A stretch of DNA of 64,000 nucleotides from Olsenella_K sp050953285 (lineage in GTDB: Bacteria; Actinomycetota; Coriobacteriia; Coriobacteriales; Atopobiaceae): contig JBMNMK010000002.1 in the NCBI GenBank assembly GCA_050953285.1, positions 496,001 through 560,000 on the forward strand, read 5' to 3'. The translations under genes and the position numbers were made by a program. How positions within the stretch are numbered: position 1 is the first letter of the stretch; the number at the start of each line of letters is the position of its first letter. The notes under the pieces are model-generated. The model was not told the DNA's origin. It did no database searches and worked only from the letters and a program-made list of their open reading frames with translations. Below are positions 9,024-17,050 of the stretch, piece by piece.

Positions 9024-9922
9024 TATTTCGATGCATATGAATATAAGAATCGTAAAAACGATTTGTTTAACAAGAGCTATGCCTATTCCAACGACCAGAT
9101 GGATAGGCTGCGTTTCGTTACCGGTTCTGATTGTCACGTCTGGAGCGCCTACCCATCATACGATGCGGAGACAACGAGCCCTAATGAGGATTTCGCATTT
9201 ACCTATCTAAAATGTCTGCCGACGTTCAGGGGATTGGCAATGGCGGTGACTGACTTGTCACGGATTAAAACCGTGCCAAGTTTCTTCAGCGGGTCCACGG
9301 AAATACTCGAGAATATTTGCTTGACTTTAAACGGCGAAGAGATTTCCATCCCACTATCAACCGGCATCAACGCCATTATTGGCGACAACTCGATTGGCAA
9401 ATCCTCCCTGCTAAATGCTCTCAATGGCTACAACAATGTCAAGCAAAGCGTGAAGAAGGGACAGGAGAAATATCTAGAGTCCTCTGGTGTATCCATTAAG
9501 ACGACCATTCCCGATGACTACGTCCTGCGATTCGATGGACAAGATGCGATAAGGACAAGCTTCGAGGGCCTGAGTGAAGGGAAGGCGAGAAAGCAGCTAG
9601 AAAAGCATTTTCCCGAAGCCGTGAGCCCCGAAGTGTATAGGAACTACGCTATGGGCGAATACAGTAAATTCTCACGAGCTCTTGAGGACTCATGCGAATA
9701 CCAAGCTGCCCTCGAAAATCTGAGAGATTATACATTGCCCCCAGCGCCTCCTCTGGATTTGCCAGAGAGCATTACTTTCAATAATGAAATTGAGCTGGAG
9801 GACTCAAAACCACACAGGGGCCTAATTGAAGAGTTGTGAACTGGCTGAGATCCTTCGACACGAACGAGCGTTGGCTAGCGAAAGCCCATGCCTGATGGTG
9901 TCCCTATCGTAGTCCTTCTCAT

Positions 9923-10750
9923 CTAGGCTGCCCTCTGGTTGATGCCTGTGTAGTACCAGTCGGCTGGGGTGTCGTAGCCAAGCGCCTGGTGCATGCGGCG
10001 GTTGTTGTAGTAGTCAACGAAGTCGGCGATGAGACTCTTAAGCTCGGCAGGAGTCGAGTACTCGTGCGTCCTTAGATGCTCGCTCTTGAGTGTGCGGAAC
10101 CACCTTTCCATGAGCACGTTGTCCCTCCATCGGGCACGCCCGTCCATGCTCTGGGCGACGTGGCTGTCGGCTAGGAGCCTCACGTAGGCATCGGACCCGA
10201 AGACCGAGCCCTGGTCGGAGTTCATGATCGAGGGCGTGCCATGTGCCTTGAAGGCCTGCTCGGCGCACTTGACGACCTCCTCTGCCCTCATGGTGTCAGA
10301 GAGCCTCCATCCCACGATGTAGCGGCTCGCCCAGTCGATCACGGCCGTGAGGTACATATGGTGTCCTCCCAGCTGCACATAGGTGATGTCGGTCGACCAG
10401 ACCTGGTTGGGGAAGCGGATGACCTTGCCGTGGAGCAGGTAGGGAAACTTCCTGGAGTGCTTGGAAGGCGCAGACAGCGAGGGCAGAGGGCAGCAGGGCC
10501 TCACGTTCATCTCGTGCATGAGCCTGGTCACATGCCAGCGGGTGACGTCCTCACCGTCATTTCTCAGCTGCCTTGCGATCTTGCGTGCCCCGTAGGCAGG
10601 GTTACCGACGTGGATCTCATCTATCTCGGCCATGAGGCGCTCGTCGTCCTCCGATGTCCCTGCCTTCTCCTTGTGCTCGTAATAGGTGCTTGAGCGGGCA
10701 ACGCCCAGAAGCTCTGAGGCACGCTTGCGGGTGATGCCGTCATGCTCACC
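9923..10750 (-). CDS. IS3-family transposase OrfB (rve integrase core), copy 1
   Basis: The catalytic subunit has an HTH_21-like N-terminal part (EIHVGNPAYGARKIARQL) and an rve core: WSTDITYVQLGG (first Asp), IMNSDQGSVFGSDAY (second Asp) and WRDNVLMERWFRTLKSEHL (Glu). It ends with the YNNRRMHQALGY stretch typical of IS3. The reading frame extends upstream of the first ATG (10633) and overlaps the end of OrfA, but no in-frame start codon lies at the overlap. Production as an OrfAB fusion by -1 frameshifting, the usual IS3 strategy, is therefore likely. It is closely related to the OrfB of copy 2. Confidence 0.85.
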   Translation of the reverse strand, partial: GEHDGITRKRASELLGVARSSTYYEHKEKAGTSEDDERLMAEIDEIHVGNPAYGARKIARQLRNDGEDVTRWHVTRLMHEMNVRPCCPLPSLSAPSKHSRKFPYLLHGKVIRFPNQVWSTDITYVQLGGHHMYLTAVIDWASRYIVGWRLSDTMRAEEVVKCAEQAFKAHGTPSIMNSDQGSVFGSDAYVRLLADSHVAQSMDGRARWRDNVLMERWFRTLKSEHLRTHEYSTPAELKSLIADFVDYYNNRRMHQALGYDTPADWYYTGINQRAA

Positions 10751-11090
10751 TGCGGCTGCCCGGCACCTGTCCTGGGTCGTAGCCTTGGCTGTCGCAAAAC
10801 CTTTGGAGGAAGTCGCGCTCGACGGTGAGCTGGCCGATCGTCTTCAGCAGCTCATCGTGCTCCTTCTCCGCGGCTTCCTCCCTGGCCTTCCTCTCGCGCT
10901 CCTTCTGGGTCTTGCCGAACACGTCGGCGGCACCCTCCTCGAGGAGCTGGTCCCTCCACTGGGCGGCGACAGACGGCGCTACGCCGTTCTCGCTTGCCAC
11001 CTGACTCAAGGTCTTCTCGCCCTTGTAGACCTCGAGGGCGACCCTCATCTTGAACTTGGGGTCGTACTTCCTTCTCGTCGTCTTGCTCAT
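10746..11090 (-). CDS. IS3-family transposase OrfA, copy 1
   Basis: This is a 114-residue DNA-binding subunit. An N-terminal helix-turn-helix (KFKMRVALEVYKGEKTLSQV, SENGVAPSVAAQWRDQLLEE) is followed by a leucine-zipper-like coiled coil (EKEHDELLKTIGQLTVERDF) used for oligomerisation. The frame is intact, unlike the OrfA of copy 2. Its stop overlaps the start of the OrfB frame, as expected for IS3 elements. Confidence 0.85.
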   Translation of the reverse strand: MSKTTRRKYDPKFKMRVALEVYKGEKTLSQVASENGVAPSVAAQWRDQLLEEGAADVFGKTQKERERKAREEAAEKEHDELLKTIGQLTVERDFLQRFCDSQGYDPGQVPGSRR

Positions 11091-11161
11091 GGCAATAGCC
11101 CTTCCGTGCCTTTCGGCACATCCTAGGGCTTTCGTTAGCTCGGCTTCAAACGTGTCTGAAT

Positions 11162-12808
11162 TTGGGCAGCCATATCATCTCCTCGAAGGTCGTTTCAAAA
11201 ATCCCAAAAGGAGAAGATGTACCCGTACCTACCCGTCCAAAGCGCAGGAGTGGCGAAAAAGTTTCAAATTCAAAACCGTCTCTGCCTCCGGTAACCGCAT
11301 CCCGCAGGAAGGTCGGGATGATGGACATCATCGACCACATCGGGAAGGCATCTGGTATCGATGATGCCGTCTATGGCAGCACGGATACCGGCACAGCACA
11401 GAAGATCCTCTCCCTGGCAAGATATCTCCTTGCCACGAACGGGCAGTCACTTCCCGGGATTCAGACCTGGCAGTTCGCCCACCCTCTTCCTTATGAGGAC
11501 GGGATATCGGAGGACATCTACCATGACCTCTTCGAGCAGGTCGGCCGGGACGAATCCCTGCAGCAGAGCTTCTTCCTGAGCCGGTGCGCTGGCATGAAGG
11601 ACAAAGCAGTGCTGGCGTATGATTCCACGACGATCTCGACGTATTCCGAAAACCTTCCGGAAGCACGCTACGGTTTCAACAAGGCACATGACGGCCATCC
11701 GACGATCAAGATACTGACGCTCTATTCGATCGAGACCCGGCAGCCGGTCGCGTTCACGAAGCAGCCGGGGAACCTCCCGGATGTCATCACGATCGAGAAC
11801 GCACTGAAGCAGCTCGACATCCTGGGCATCGGCGATGCCGAGATCGTAACAGATAACGGCTACTACTCGGAGCAGAACCTTGCCGAGATGCTTCATGCCC
11901 ACTTCGATTTCATCACCCTTTCGAAGGTCTCCATCTCGTGGGTGAAGAAGGAACTGAAGGCCCACCGGAGCGAATTCAGCCGGACTTCGAGTGCGTGTCC
12001 CTATGACACAAATATCCACGGCATCACCGTCATGACGATGCACGAGTTCACGCGCAAGCGTAAGTACGCAAACCGGAAGAAGGGTATCCCGGAAGGCGAA
12101 GAGGAAACCTTCTCCCGGAGGATCTACATCCACATGTTCTTCAATCCGACGAAGCGGGTCGAGGAGGACGCTGCCCTGGACCGCGAACTGTTCGAGCTGA
12201 AGGGTCAGTTGGAGGAAGGGATCTCAGTCGAGGAGTTGTCCGCCTCCGGTCAGGAGAAGGTGGCGAAATACCTTGCCATCCGGCGCTACGGGAGCAGGAT
12301 CACCGTGACCTTCAATGAAAAAGCCATCCGCAAAAAGAAAGAGGAACACGGCTACTTTGCCCTGATCTCCAACTGCGAGAAGAACGCGTTCGAATGCCTG
12401 CGGAAGTACCGCAGACGGGAGGCAATCGAATCCTTCTTTGAGTCCGGCAAGCAGCGCGCCGATGGAACAAGGACGCGCGTCTGGTCAACGGATACCCTGA
12501 GGGGCAGGTTCTTTGTCCAGTTCGTTTCGCTCTGCTATTATGAGTACCTGAGCGAAGCGGTACGGGAAATGAGGAAGCATCTCGGTGTAAAGACCGGTGA
12601 CCATGTCCATGACAAAAAGGAAAACCTCAAACTGGAAGGACAGCTGAAATCCTGGCTTTCGAACACTCCGCTCTACCTGATCCTGCAGTGGTTCGATACC
12701 GTGGAGGAAGTGAAGATCTCATCCAAGCTTAAAGCGAAGCGCTGGACGACGGAGATCACCCGCCGCGACCGGCTGTTCCTGCAGGAACTGGGCGTTCCGG
12801 AGCTCTGA
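11162..12808 (+). CDS. IS1634/IS4-superfamily transposase, N-terminus probably truncated
   Basis: This is a DDE transposase of about 548 residues. The catalytic residues appear as Asp in VLAYDSTTISTYSE, Asp in EIVTDNGYYSEQN and Glu in RRREAIESFFESGKQR, the last matching the YREK-like signature of IS4/IS1634 transposases. The only upstream start in this frame is a TTG at 11162, inside the IS3 copy 1 end region. The first 30 residues begin abruptly (GSHIISSKVVSKIPKGED), as if the true N-terminus was removed when the IS3 element arrived. I found no matching terminal inverted repeats for this element. Its codon use and GC differ from the IS3 copies. Confidence 0.75.
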   Translation: MGSHIISSKVVSKIPKGEDVPVPTRPKRRSGEKVSNSKPSLPPVTASRRKVGMMDIIDHIGKASGIDDAVYGSTDTGTAQKILSLARYLLATNGQSLPGIQTWQFAHPLPYEDGISEDIYHDLFEQVGRDESLQQSFFLSRCAGMKDKAVLAYDSTTISTYSENLPEARYGFNKAHDGHPTIKILTLYSIETRQPVAFTKQPGNLPDVITIENALKQLDILGIGDAEIVTDNGYYSEQNLAEMLHAHFDFITLSKVSISWVKKELKAHRSEFSRTSSACPYDTNIHGITVMTMHEFTRKRKYANRKKGIPEGEEETFSRRIYIHMFFNPTKRVEEDAALDRELFELKGQLEEGISVEELSASGQEKVAKYLAIRRYGSRITVTFNEKAIRKKKEEHGYFALISNCEKNAFECLRKYRRREAIESFFESGKQRADGTRTRVWSTDTLRGRFFVQFVSLCYYEYLSEAVREMRKHLGVKTGDHVHDKKENLKLEGQLKSWLSNTPLYLILQWFDTVEEVKISSKLKAKRWTTEITRRDRLFLQELGVPEL

Positions 12809-12874
12809 CGTTTTGAGTACTGATTATCCAACTTTTAGGCTTGCATGTTATTCCAAAAGCTCCGCAGGCGGACA

Positions 12875-14104
12875 TCACAGCCGGATAATCTGCTGCCATA
12901 CCTTTTGTGTCTCGATATAGCCCGCGTAATGCCGCTTTACATTTTTGCAATATTTTTCAAATTCCGTGGAGATGGTCAGAAAGCGCTCATCCTGAAAATT
13001 TTCAGCCATTAGCGGCACGGCGCGCTCAAGAGAAGACCTTATGGAGCGCATCTCTGTCTCAAATTCGTCTGGCTTGGTAATGTAGCAGAGTAGTGGCTTA
13101 TACCTCACCCAGCCCACACATGCCTTGAAAAAGCGCGTGACTACCTGAGGCGACTCGGCGGTTATATGCGCAAGATGTATCGGCAATACGCCATCCAGCA
13201 GGTGCTGATAGTATGAAAAGCCGTCGTGAAACGTATAGCACGGCACCTTTAGGACCTTGCGGTCCCGGAGCATGGTGGAGAGGAAGGTATCTTCGCCTCT
13301 GGCGCCGGGCGGGTTATAAAATGGCAGGGAGCGCAGCGGATCCCGGAGGTTTATGCATAGGTTCGCTCCAGAGATGAAGCGGCAACCGTTTTCCCAAGGG
13401 ACCTCTATCGTCTCCGGTTTTGCCAATACTGCAGTGGAGGCATAGGTGACTCCGCCTGTGGCCATGAGTTGGCGGATGGTGTCCCAGCTTATTATGTCGT
13501 TGCTGATGGCCTCGATAAACAGACGGAAATCCGACTCACCAAGGGTGTTGTTGAAGCGCATCTGCGGAATGGGCGAGATATATCCGCAGTGATAGCCGTT
13601 AGTGTAGTCGGCGTCTTCAATCTCCTTGAGATGGTCGTAGAATACACGCTGGCCGCTCCAAAGACACAGGTCGTTGTTGTTTGTGACAGACATTGGATAT
13701 TCGTCATCGTCCAGAAACAGCAGATAGTCCATTTTCAACTCTATGGCGGCGAGAAGTATGGCATTACGTTTGCCAGCATATCCGGATCCGAACACGCGTT
13801 TTAATGCTTCAGGTGACAAGCTATCCCGCTGATCTGATTCGGCAAGCTTTCGTGCGGTGTTTTTGGGGCCGATGAATATTATGTCGTCGAATGCGTCCAC
13901 TATGTCTTGTTTGAGATTTGTAAAGTCCGTGGACTGGGTATTCTGATAGTTGAGGTCGTAGGAAACAAAAAGGCTCAGGTGTACATCGATGTCCTGAGGC
14001 AATTCCTTTTTTGTTTCATTCCAAGTGGCTATGTAGGCGTTCAGTACTTTTTTGAATGAGCGTCGCCCAGTGGCAAAGCCTATTCCGAAATCTATTTTTT
14101 TCAT
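12875..14104 (-). CDS. Glycosyltransferase-like protein (GT-A type, DDD motif)
   Basis: This is a 409-residue protein. It starts at ATG 14104 behind AAAGGA; an upstream TTG would add ten residues. The N-terminal half resembles a GT-A nucleotide-sugar-binding fold, with a KRNAILLAAIELKMDYLLFLDDDEYPM segment around residues 115-140. There LFLDDDEYP is the expected metal-binding DxD. NGCRFISGANLCINL and ARGEDTFLSTML further on resemble the acceptor and catalytic regions of such enzymes. The gene is much richer in A and T than the surrounding element and has no sugar-pathway neighbours. It lies between the IS1634-like gene and IS3 copy 2, so it looks like transferred cargo. The donor and acceptor are unknown. 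Confidence 0.6.
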   Translation of the reverse strand: MKKIDFGIGFATGRRSFKKVLNAYIATWNETKKELPQDIDVHLSLFVSYDLNYQNTQSTDFTNLKQDIVDAFDDIIFIGPKNTARKLAESDQRDSLSPEALKRVFGSGYAGKRNAILLAAIELKMDYLLFLDDDEYPMSVTNNNDLCLWSGQRVFYDHLKEIEDADYTNGYHCGYISPIPQMRFNNTLGESDFRLFIEAISNDIISWDTIRQLMATGGVTYASTAVLAKPETIEVPWENGCRFISGANLCINLRDPLRSLPFYNPPGARGEDTFLSTMLRDRKVLKVPCYTFHDGFSYYQHLLDGVLPIHLAHITAESPQVVTRFFKACVGWVRYKPLLCYITKPDEFETEMRSIRSSLERAVPLMAENFQDERFLTISTEFEKYCKNVKRHYAGYIETQKVWQQIIRL

Positions 14105-14369
14105 TATCCAGTTCCTTTCCCTGCGTTTCGACAAAGCCGATACCAGTCTGTTTTTTCATGCAAAAATCACTAATTATGATATAACAAAATATCGCCGCAA
14201 AAGCAAATTCGGACGAATGAGGGTTGTGGTCATAGTTTTGCGATATAACTTTTTAAAACATATGATTTTAAGTGGGATAAGTAATGTGGCCGCCAGTTTC
14301 TAGACACGTTTGCACCTGACCCTGCGAAAGCCCGACAATGTGCAGCGATGCACGGAAAGGGCTTTCAGC

Positions 14370-14721
14370 ATGAGCAAGACGACGAGAAGGCAGTACTCTG
14401 CCAAGTTCAAGATGAGGGTCGCCCTCGAGGTCATAAAGGGCGACAAGACACTGTCCCAGGTGGCCTCGGAGAACAACGTCCAGCCATCGGTCGCGGCAGT
14501 GGAGAGACCAGCTCCTGGAAGAGGGGGCCGAGGACGTCTTCGGCAAGGACAGGCAGGAACTCGAGAGAAAGAAGCAGGAGAAAGCCGCCAAGAAGGAGCA
14601 CGACGAGCTGCTGAAGACCATAGGCCAGCTCACCGTCGAGCGCGACTTTCTCCAGCGGTTTTGCGACGAGTACGGCTACGACCCAGGCGAGATGCCGGGC
14701 GGCGGCCACGATGCGTTCTGA
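14370..14721 (+). pseudogene. IS3-family OrfA, copy 2, broken by a 2-bp deletion
   Basis: From ATG 14370 the frame matches the copy-1 OrfA (KFKMRVALEVIKGDKTLSQV) up to PSVAA. A CA dinucleotide is missing at about 14498 compared with copy 1, where the sequence reads AAQWRDQLLEE. After the shift the second half continues in another frame, down to CDEYGYDPGEMPGGG and a stop at 14719-14721. OrfA function is therefore probably lost, although the intact OrfB retains its own ATG. The break could also be a sequencing error. Confidence 0.75.
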
Positions 14722-15541
14722 GAAGCTCACGAGGAAGCGCGCCTCAGAGCTCCTCGGAGTGGCAAGGTCCACCACCTATTACGAGCCCAAGGAGAAGGTG
14801 GAAGCAACGTCTGATGAGGACGAGCGCCTCATGGCCAAGATCGACCGGATACATCTCGAGAGCCCGGCCTACGGGGCAAGGAAGATCGCGAGGGTGCTCA
14901 GCCAAAGGGGATATGAGGTCACCCGCTGGCGCGTGGGGCGCCTCATGGGCGAGATGAACGTGAGGCCCTGCTGCCCCTTGCCGTCCCTTTCTGTGCCTGC
15001 CGGGCACTCCAAAAGGTTCCCCTACCTCCTGAAGGGCAAGGAGATCTCGTTTCCCAACCAGGTGTGGTCGACAGACATCACCTATGTCCAGATCGGAGGA
15101 CGCCACATGTACCTCACCGCCATCATCGACTGGTACAGCCGATACATCGTCTCCTTCAGGCTCTCTGACACCATGGTGGCAGGCGAGGTCGTGAGGTGCG
15201 TAGAAGACGCCTTCAGACGGCACGGGACGCCTTCCATCATGAACTCCGACCAGGGATCGGTCTTCGGCTCCAAGGAGTATGTCGGCCTCCTCGAGAGCTT
15301 CCACGTCGTCCAGTCCATGGACGGCAAAGCCCGCTGGCGGGACAACGTGCTTGTGGAGAGGTGGTTCCGCACCCTCAAGAGCGAGTGCCTGAGGACGGCG
15401 GAATACTCAACTCCCTCAGAGCTCGAAAGGCTGATATCAGGCTTCATCTCCTACTACAACGACACAAGGATCCATCAATCCCTCGGCTACGAGACCCCCT
15501 CATCCTGGTACTTCACAGGCATCAACACGAAGGCCGCCTGA
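14711..15541 (+). CDS. IS3-family transposase OrfB (rve integrase core), copy 2
   Basis: This 276-residue transposase subunit starts at an ATG that overlaps the OrfA end by 11 bp. It has the N-terminal SELLGVARSTTYYEPKE helix-turn-helix region and the rve core. The core residues are Asp in VWSTDITYVQIGG, Asp in IMNSDQGSVFGSKEY and Glu in WRDNVLVERWFRTLKSE. It closes with YYNDTRIHQSLGYETP. The frame is intact. Compared with copy 1 it shares most of the core but differs at many positions, so the two copies are related isoforms rather than a recent duplication. Confidence 0.88.
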   Translation: MRSEKLTRKRASELLGVARSTTYYEPKEKVEATSDEDERLMAKIDRIHLESPAYGARKIARVLSQRGYEVTRWRVGRLMGEMNVRPCCPLPSLSVPAGHSKRFPYLLKGKEISFPNQVWSTDITYVQIGGRHMYLTAIIDWYSRYIVSFRLSDTMVAGEVVRCVEDAFRRHGTPSIMNSDQGSVFGSKEYVGLLESFHVVQSMDGKARWRDNVLVERWFRTLKSECLRTAEYSTPSELERLISGFISYYNDTRIHQSLGYETPSSWYFTGINTKAA

Positions 15542-15621
15542 CGATCTAGGATGTGGTCACCATCAACCATGGGCTTTCGTAAGGAACAGCTCATTCGTGT
15601 CGGACATACTCAGCCAGTTCA

Positions 15622-15690
15622 CTCGGTGATTCGCGATTTCGCACCTCTAATCAAAAGTATTCGACACAGCGCCTGCCGTCTCAACGATTA
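15622..15690 (+). other. Short open remnant after IS3 copy 2, possibly the 3' end of trlF
   Basis: Directly after the IS end the frame reads SVIRDFAPLIKSIRHSACRLND and stops. It is in the same orientation as trlF, which was cut at 9837 by the other IS3 copy, so it may be the last codons of that gene with the middle lost. The length is too short to prove this. The rest of 15,542-15,888 holds no gene. Confidence 0.25.
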
Positions 15691-15731
15691 GCTGGGAATC
15701 TAGGCCATGTATCCTTCTTGTCAGATCGTTC

Positions 15732-15772
15732 CCCTCCCCGCCGTCGTTAGGTGTTCCTGACGGCGGGGAGGG
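15732..15772. terminator. Strong GC hairpin
   Basis: A perfect 14-bp stem (CCCTCCCCGCCGTC / GACGGCGGGGAGGG) with a 13-nt loop. No T-run follows, so it may be a Rho-assisted terminator or a structural element. It lies downstream of the defence/IS region. Confidence 0.5.
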
Positions 15773-15815
15773 CGGCCGCGGGAGGGCTTGGCTGCGGCCG
15801 TGGCGGGAGGAGATT

Positions 15816-15850
15816 GGGGCCGCCCGGGACTTCCCCGAGCGGCCCCTTTC
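15816..15850 (+). terminator. Second GC hairpin followed by a short T-run
   Basis: A perfect 8-bp stem (GGGGCCGC / GCGGCCCC, loop about 15 nt) is followed by TTT. A few bases later comes a weak ACCG-TGAG-CGGT stem with TTTTTT at about 15855-15870. Together they plausibly stop rightward transcription before the convergent YraN-like gene. Confidence 0.5.
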
Positions 15851-15888
15851 CGACCGTGAGCGGTTTTTTATCGTCCTGACGTCCTAGG

Positions 15889-16275
15889 TCACATGCGCTC
15901 CGCCCACTGCCAGACACCGACGAGGTGGCGCAGCTTGGCGCGGCGCTCTCCCGTGATGGCGATGGCTACGGCGTCGTGGCGTATGGCGTCCACGTCGCCG
16001 TGGTCCGCGAGGTAGAGGAGGCACGCGTGGCGCATGGCGGCGACGTCGTCGTCCGCGAGGTCGAGCGTCGGCAGGGCCTCGGAGCCAGGCTCCATCGTCG
16101 CCCTGACGGTGACGAGGACGGCCTCGTCCCCGTCCGTGCCGACGATGCGGTCGCCGTCGACGGTGACGTCGCGCCAGCCCCTCCCCTCGAGGTAGTCGGT
16201 GCAGAGGTGGAGCGCCGTGTCGCGCAGCTCCTCCTCGGTCATGGTGGCGTTCTCGGTCTCGCTTGTGGTGGTCAT
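15889..16275 (-). CDS. YraN-like (UPF0102) predicted endonuclease, element-borne
   Basis: This 128-residue protein has the pattern of the UPF0102/YraN nuclease-fold family: TEEELRDTALHLCTDYLEGR, then WRDVTVDGDRIVGTDGDEAVLVTVR as the beta-sheet part. In it an acidic residue and a TVR (in place of the usual E-V-K) occupy the restriction-endonuclease-like core positions. A C-terminal helical part follows (AAMRHACLLYLAD). The start ATG 16275 follows AGGGAGGGG at good spacing, which excludes the longer upstream frames. It lies on the element near xis and int and may help process or repair incoming DNA. The family call rests on pattern memory and the active-site residues look altered. Confidence 0.55.
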   Translation of the reverse strand: MTTTSETENATMTEEELRDTALHLCTDYLEGRGWRDVTVDGDRIVGTDGDEAVLVTVRATMEPGSEALPTLDLADDDVAAMRHACLLYLADHGDVDAIRHDAVAIAITGERRAKLRHLVGVWQWAERM

Positions 16276-16311
16276 GGTGTGACCCCTCCCTAGGACGTGG
16301 GGGCTCCCCTT

Positions 16312-16456
16312 GCCCCCGTTGGGGCCCAGGGAGCAAGCAGCGTCGCTGCGGTGGCCGCGCCCTTGCGGGCGTGGCGCTGCGGTCACCACGGCGACGTTGC
16401 GCCAGTGGGCGGGAAGAGGTGCTTGCCCCCTGTGCTACCTTGGTCCCAACGGGGGC
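16312..16456. repeat. Long-range GC-rich inverted repeat (possible structured leader)
   Basis: GCCCCCGTTGGG at 16312-16323 is the exact reverse complement of CCCAACGGGGGC at 16445-16456. The GC-rich 121-nt interval holds further short self-complementary stretches such as GGTGGCCGCGCC and GCGGTCACC. It lies just upstream of the YraN-like gene on the minus strand, so it could be a 5' leader or a non-coding RNA. Beyond this, 16,276-16,678 shows no gene I can support. Confidence 0.4.
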
Positions 16457-16678
16457 CCGGGGGTCATGCCCTTGCCCTTTACGTTCTTCGCGTTTTCGAC
16501 GGGGCGTGAGGATAGGGGACCCCACACAGTCCCCGACGCAGCGGCGTGTTGGAAACGCTGCCCTTGGAGGAGATGCGGGGACGCGTGGTTGATGTGCCGC
16601 GCGTCTCCGTGGCGTTTCTCCGATTGAAATATGACTCTGCGCGATGGATTAGTCACACGGGCAATCTGTCGTTCATAT

Positions 16679-16909
16679 CTACGGAAGCCTGCCCTTGTCG
16701 AGGAGCTCCTTCTGCACAGTCCTCCTGTTGACCCTGAGGAGACCGCCAACGCGGATGTGTGGGAGGGCATTGATCAGCTGGTAGCTCTTCGTCCTCCCGA
16801 CACCGAACACCTCTTGGATGTCCCTCGGCCCGAGCCACTCGGGCCTGTCGCAGAGCGGCGACGTATCCGAAAGCGACCTCTCCGTGGGGCCCGCCGGCTT
16901 CCTGTCCAT
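16679..16909 (-). CDS. xis: Excisionase / HTH_17-type DNA-binding protein
   Basis: This 76-residue protein has a winged-helix pattern: RPEWLGPRDIQEVFGVGRTK, SYQLINALPHIRVGGLLRVN and RRTVQKELLDKG. The pattern is that of MerR-like excisionases which bend att DNA and direct excision. The ATG at 16909 is preceded by AAGGAGGAGG with 8-nt spacing, so it is preferred over an ATG at 16963 and a GTG at 17026, which lack ribosome-binding sites. It is encoded 140 bp downstream of the integrase on the same strand, the classical int-xis pairing. The domain is clear; the excisionase role is inferred from context. Confidence 0.75.
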   Translation of the reverse strand: MDRKPAGPTERSLSDTSPLCDRPEWLGPRDIQEVFGVGRTKSYQLINALPHIRVGGLLRVNRRTVQKELLDKGRLP

Positions 16910-17050
16910 CTCGCGTACCTCCTCCTTCGAGATTCCGTGCCATGCCAAGACGTTACGCCGCATGACGAAGTGTGCGGCCGTCGCCTCGGGGCGCTGCGTT
17001 TCCCGGGCTTCCCGTGCGTTCCCCACCAGAAAGGGGACACAACCGCCCGG

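Larger units (their letters stand above)
7303..9839 (+). pseudogene. TrlF-like PHP-domain/ABC-ATPase, split by IS1595 and truncated by IS3
   Basis: Joining 7303-7869 to 9024-9836 restores an uninterrupted 460-codon frame. Residues 10-190 form a PHP phosphoesterase domain: KIDLHIHSAAS, AITDHDAFDF, HVVTLFDD, IAHQK and, after the join, TGSDCHVWSAYPS. Around residue 309 a P-loop follows, NAIIGDNSIGKSSLLNALNG, as in SMC/ABC-type ATPases. PHP plus ABC-ATPase is the layout of the TrlF family, whose members are usually roughly 900 residues. Here the signature and Walker B half is missing because the IS3 end at 9837 supplies the stop codon. It begins 6 bp after the helicase, so it belonged to the same defence-type operon. 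A nuclease or phosphoesterase effector role is inference. Confidence 0.75.
9837..11177 (-). mobile_element. IS3-family insertion sequence, copy 1
   Basis: The outer ends are related inverted repeats. On the left the sequence starts TGAACTGGCTGAG and then GACACGAACG; on the right the complement reads TGATATGGCTGCC and then GACACGTTTG. OrfA and OrfB lie on the minus strand. The left end sits in trlF and creates its stop codon. The right end abuts, or was inserted in, the 5' part of an IS1634-like transposase gene. No clear 3-4 bp target duplication is visible, which suggests later rearrangement. Boundaries are approximate to a few bases, especially on the right. Confidence 0.75.
14285..15621 (+). 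mobile_element. IS3-family insertion sequence, copy 2 (inverted relative to copy 1)
   Basis: The left end begins TGTGGCCGCC and then GACACGTTTG; the right end (complement) begins TGAACTGGCTGAG and then GACACGAATG, matching copy 1. OrfA and OrfB lie on the plus strand. With copy 1 in opposite orientation, the pair encloses the IS1634-like transposase and the glycosyltransferase gene. No target duplication is evident at these boundaries. The left boundary is uncertain by several bases. Confidence 0.75.

Noticed and set aside
15732..15772. Element end or att site at the strong hairpin
   Set aside because: No matching tRNA fragment or direct repeat; the integrase and att site lie 2.8 kb to the right.
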